From an uncultured Bacteroidota bacterium (GTDB lineage: Bacteria; Bacteroidota; Bacteroidia; Flavobacteriales; UA16): a stretch of 23,447 nucleotides of DNA. Made by a program: the position numbers and the translations under genes. The first letter of the stretch is position 1. Every line of letters begins with the position of its first letter. Where the stretch lies: assembly GCA_902535565.1 (NCBI GenBank), contig CACAUH010000016.1:1-23447 (forward strand). The letters run 5' to 3'. The notes under the pieces are model-generated. The model did no database searches. It was given only the letters and a program-made list of their open reading frames with translations, and was not told the origin of the DNA. Positions 23,119 to 23,447 of this stretch are shown here, piece after piece.

Positions 23119-23447
23119 ATGTTCCAACAAGCCACGCCCGTCGTCCGCAACCTGTTGATCATCAACATCATCTTTTATGTGGTGACGCACTTTGTGGCAC
23201 CAGAATTGAGGCCGGTGTTGGCTGGGTATTACCCCAGTGCTCCCTTGTTTCAGCCTTGGCAAGTGGTGACCCACATGTTCATGCACGCAGGAATGGGACA
23301 CATCTTTTTCAATATGTTCGCTTTGTACATGTTTGGCTCTCAGTTGGAGCGCGTTTGGGGACCAAAGCGCTTTCTCAATTACTACCTCGCATGTGGTCTT
23401 GGGGCTTTTTTCCTGCACGAGATTGTCGTGGGATACGGATATTTCAG
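23119..23447 (+). CDS. Rhomboid-family intramembrane serine protease, N-terminal part (3' end outside window)
   Basis: The frame runs from ATG 23119 to the window edge, giving about 109 residues. It starts MFQQATPVVRNLLIINIIFY with a first membrane helix. A loop with PWQVVTHMFMHAGMG and the rhomboid signature H56xxxxH61xxxN65 (as in GlpG H145, H150, N154) follows, then GSQLERVWGPKRFLNYYL. The catalytic GxSG and last His lie beyond the window, so activity cannot be judged. Rhomboids cut transmembrane segments of membrane proteins. A rhomboid gene directly after mutL is a common Bacteroidota arrangement, 13 bases apart here. Confidence 0.88.
   Translation, partial: MFQQATPVVRNLLIINIIFYVVTHFVAPELRPVLAGYYPSAPLFQPWQVVTHMFMHAGMGHIFFNMFALYMFGSQLERVWGPKRFLNYYLACGLGAFFLHEIVVGYGYF

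Noticed and set aside
1..23447. CRISPR array, insertion sequence, prophage or attachment site
   Set aside because: I found no regularly spaced direct repeats, transposase or integrase genes, phage genes, or tRNA with flanking repeats.

Overview
The window (about 23.4 kb, GC-rich) is a chromosomal segment of a Bacteroidota bacterium, most likely a Flavobacteriales-type lineage with unusually high GC. This is inferred from protein families and gene order, not from a marker phylogeny. The supporting features are the Bacteroidota form of LptD with its OstA-like partner, the amidase / MCE / Fe-S oxidoreductase neighbourhood next to lptD and ridA, a long-form IspH, a mutL-rhomboid pair, and the general lack of Shine-Dalgarno sequences. 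I see no insertion sequence, prophage, CRISPR array, tRNA or rRNA. The region reads as mostly housekeeping core genome with a few lineage-specific genes.

Layout. Positions 2-118 hold the end of rpmB (ribosomal protein L28) and a perfect bidirectional terminator. Positions 207-8502 are a tightly packed seven-gene run on the minus strand. In transcription order it encodes a cell-wall amidase, an MCE/MlaD lipid-transport protein, a membrane-anchored 4Fe-4S oxidoreductase, its CCG-domain Fe-S partner, FabG, a large von Willebrand A membrane protein and an SPFH/prohibitin-like protein. Divergent from it, 8626-12591 encodes a 1321-residue outer-membrane LPS-assembly protein that looks like an OstA-like (LptA-type) protein fused to LptD. 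Converging on lptD is a minus-strand pair, RidA and a 55-residue single-pass membrane protein. A TrpG/PabA-type glutamine amidotransferase runs the other way from ridA and ends at a strong hairpin terminator.

Positions 13818-17178 are a three-gene minus-strand lipoprotein cassette: a TPR + CsgG-like lipoprotein, an LPP20-like lipoprotein and a second small LPP20-like lipoprotein. Divergent from it are a saccharopine-reductase-type dehydrogenase and a small secreted protein of unknown function. A 458-bp non-coding stretch with several hairpins follows. The last block is ispH, a small basic single-pass membrane protein, mutL and the start of a rhomboid protease, all on the plus strand; the first three overlap at their start/stop codons.

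How the genes fit together: much of the window serves the cell envelope. It covers peptidoglycan cutting (amidase), phospholipid or lipid traffic (MCE), LPS transport and insertion (OstA-LptD), fatty-acid synthesis (FabG) and outer-membrane lipoproteins (LPP20/CsgG). The Fe-S pair probably feeds electrons into the menaquinone pool. The best leads for something not well described are the OstA-LptD fusion, the LPP20/CsgG lipoprotein cassette in an organism showing no flagellar genes here, and the structured non-coding stretch before ispH.
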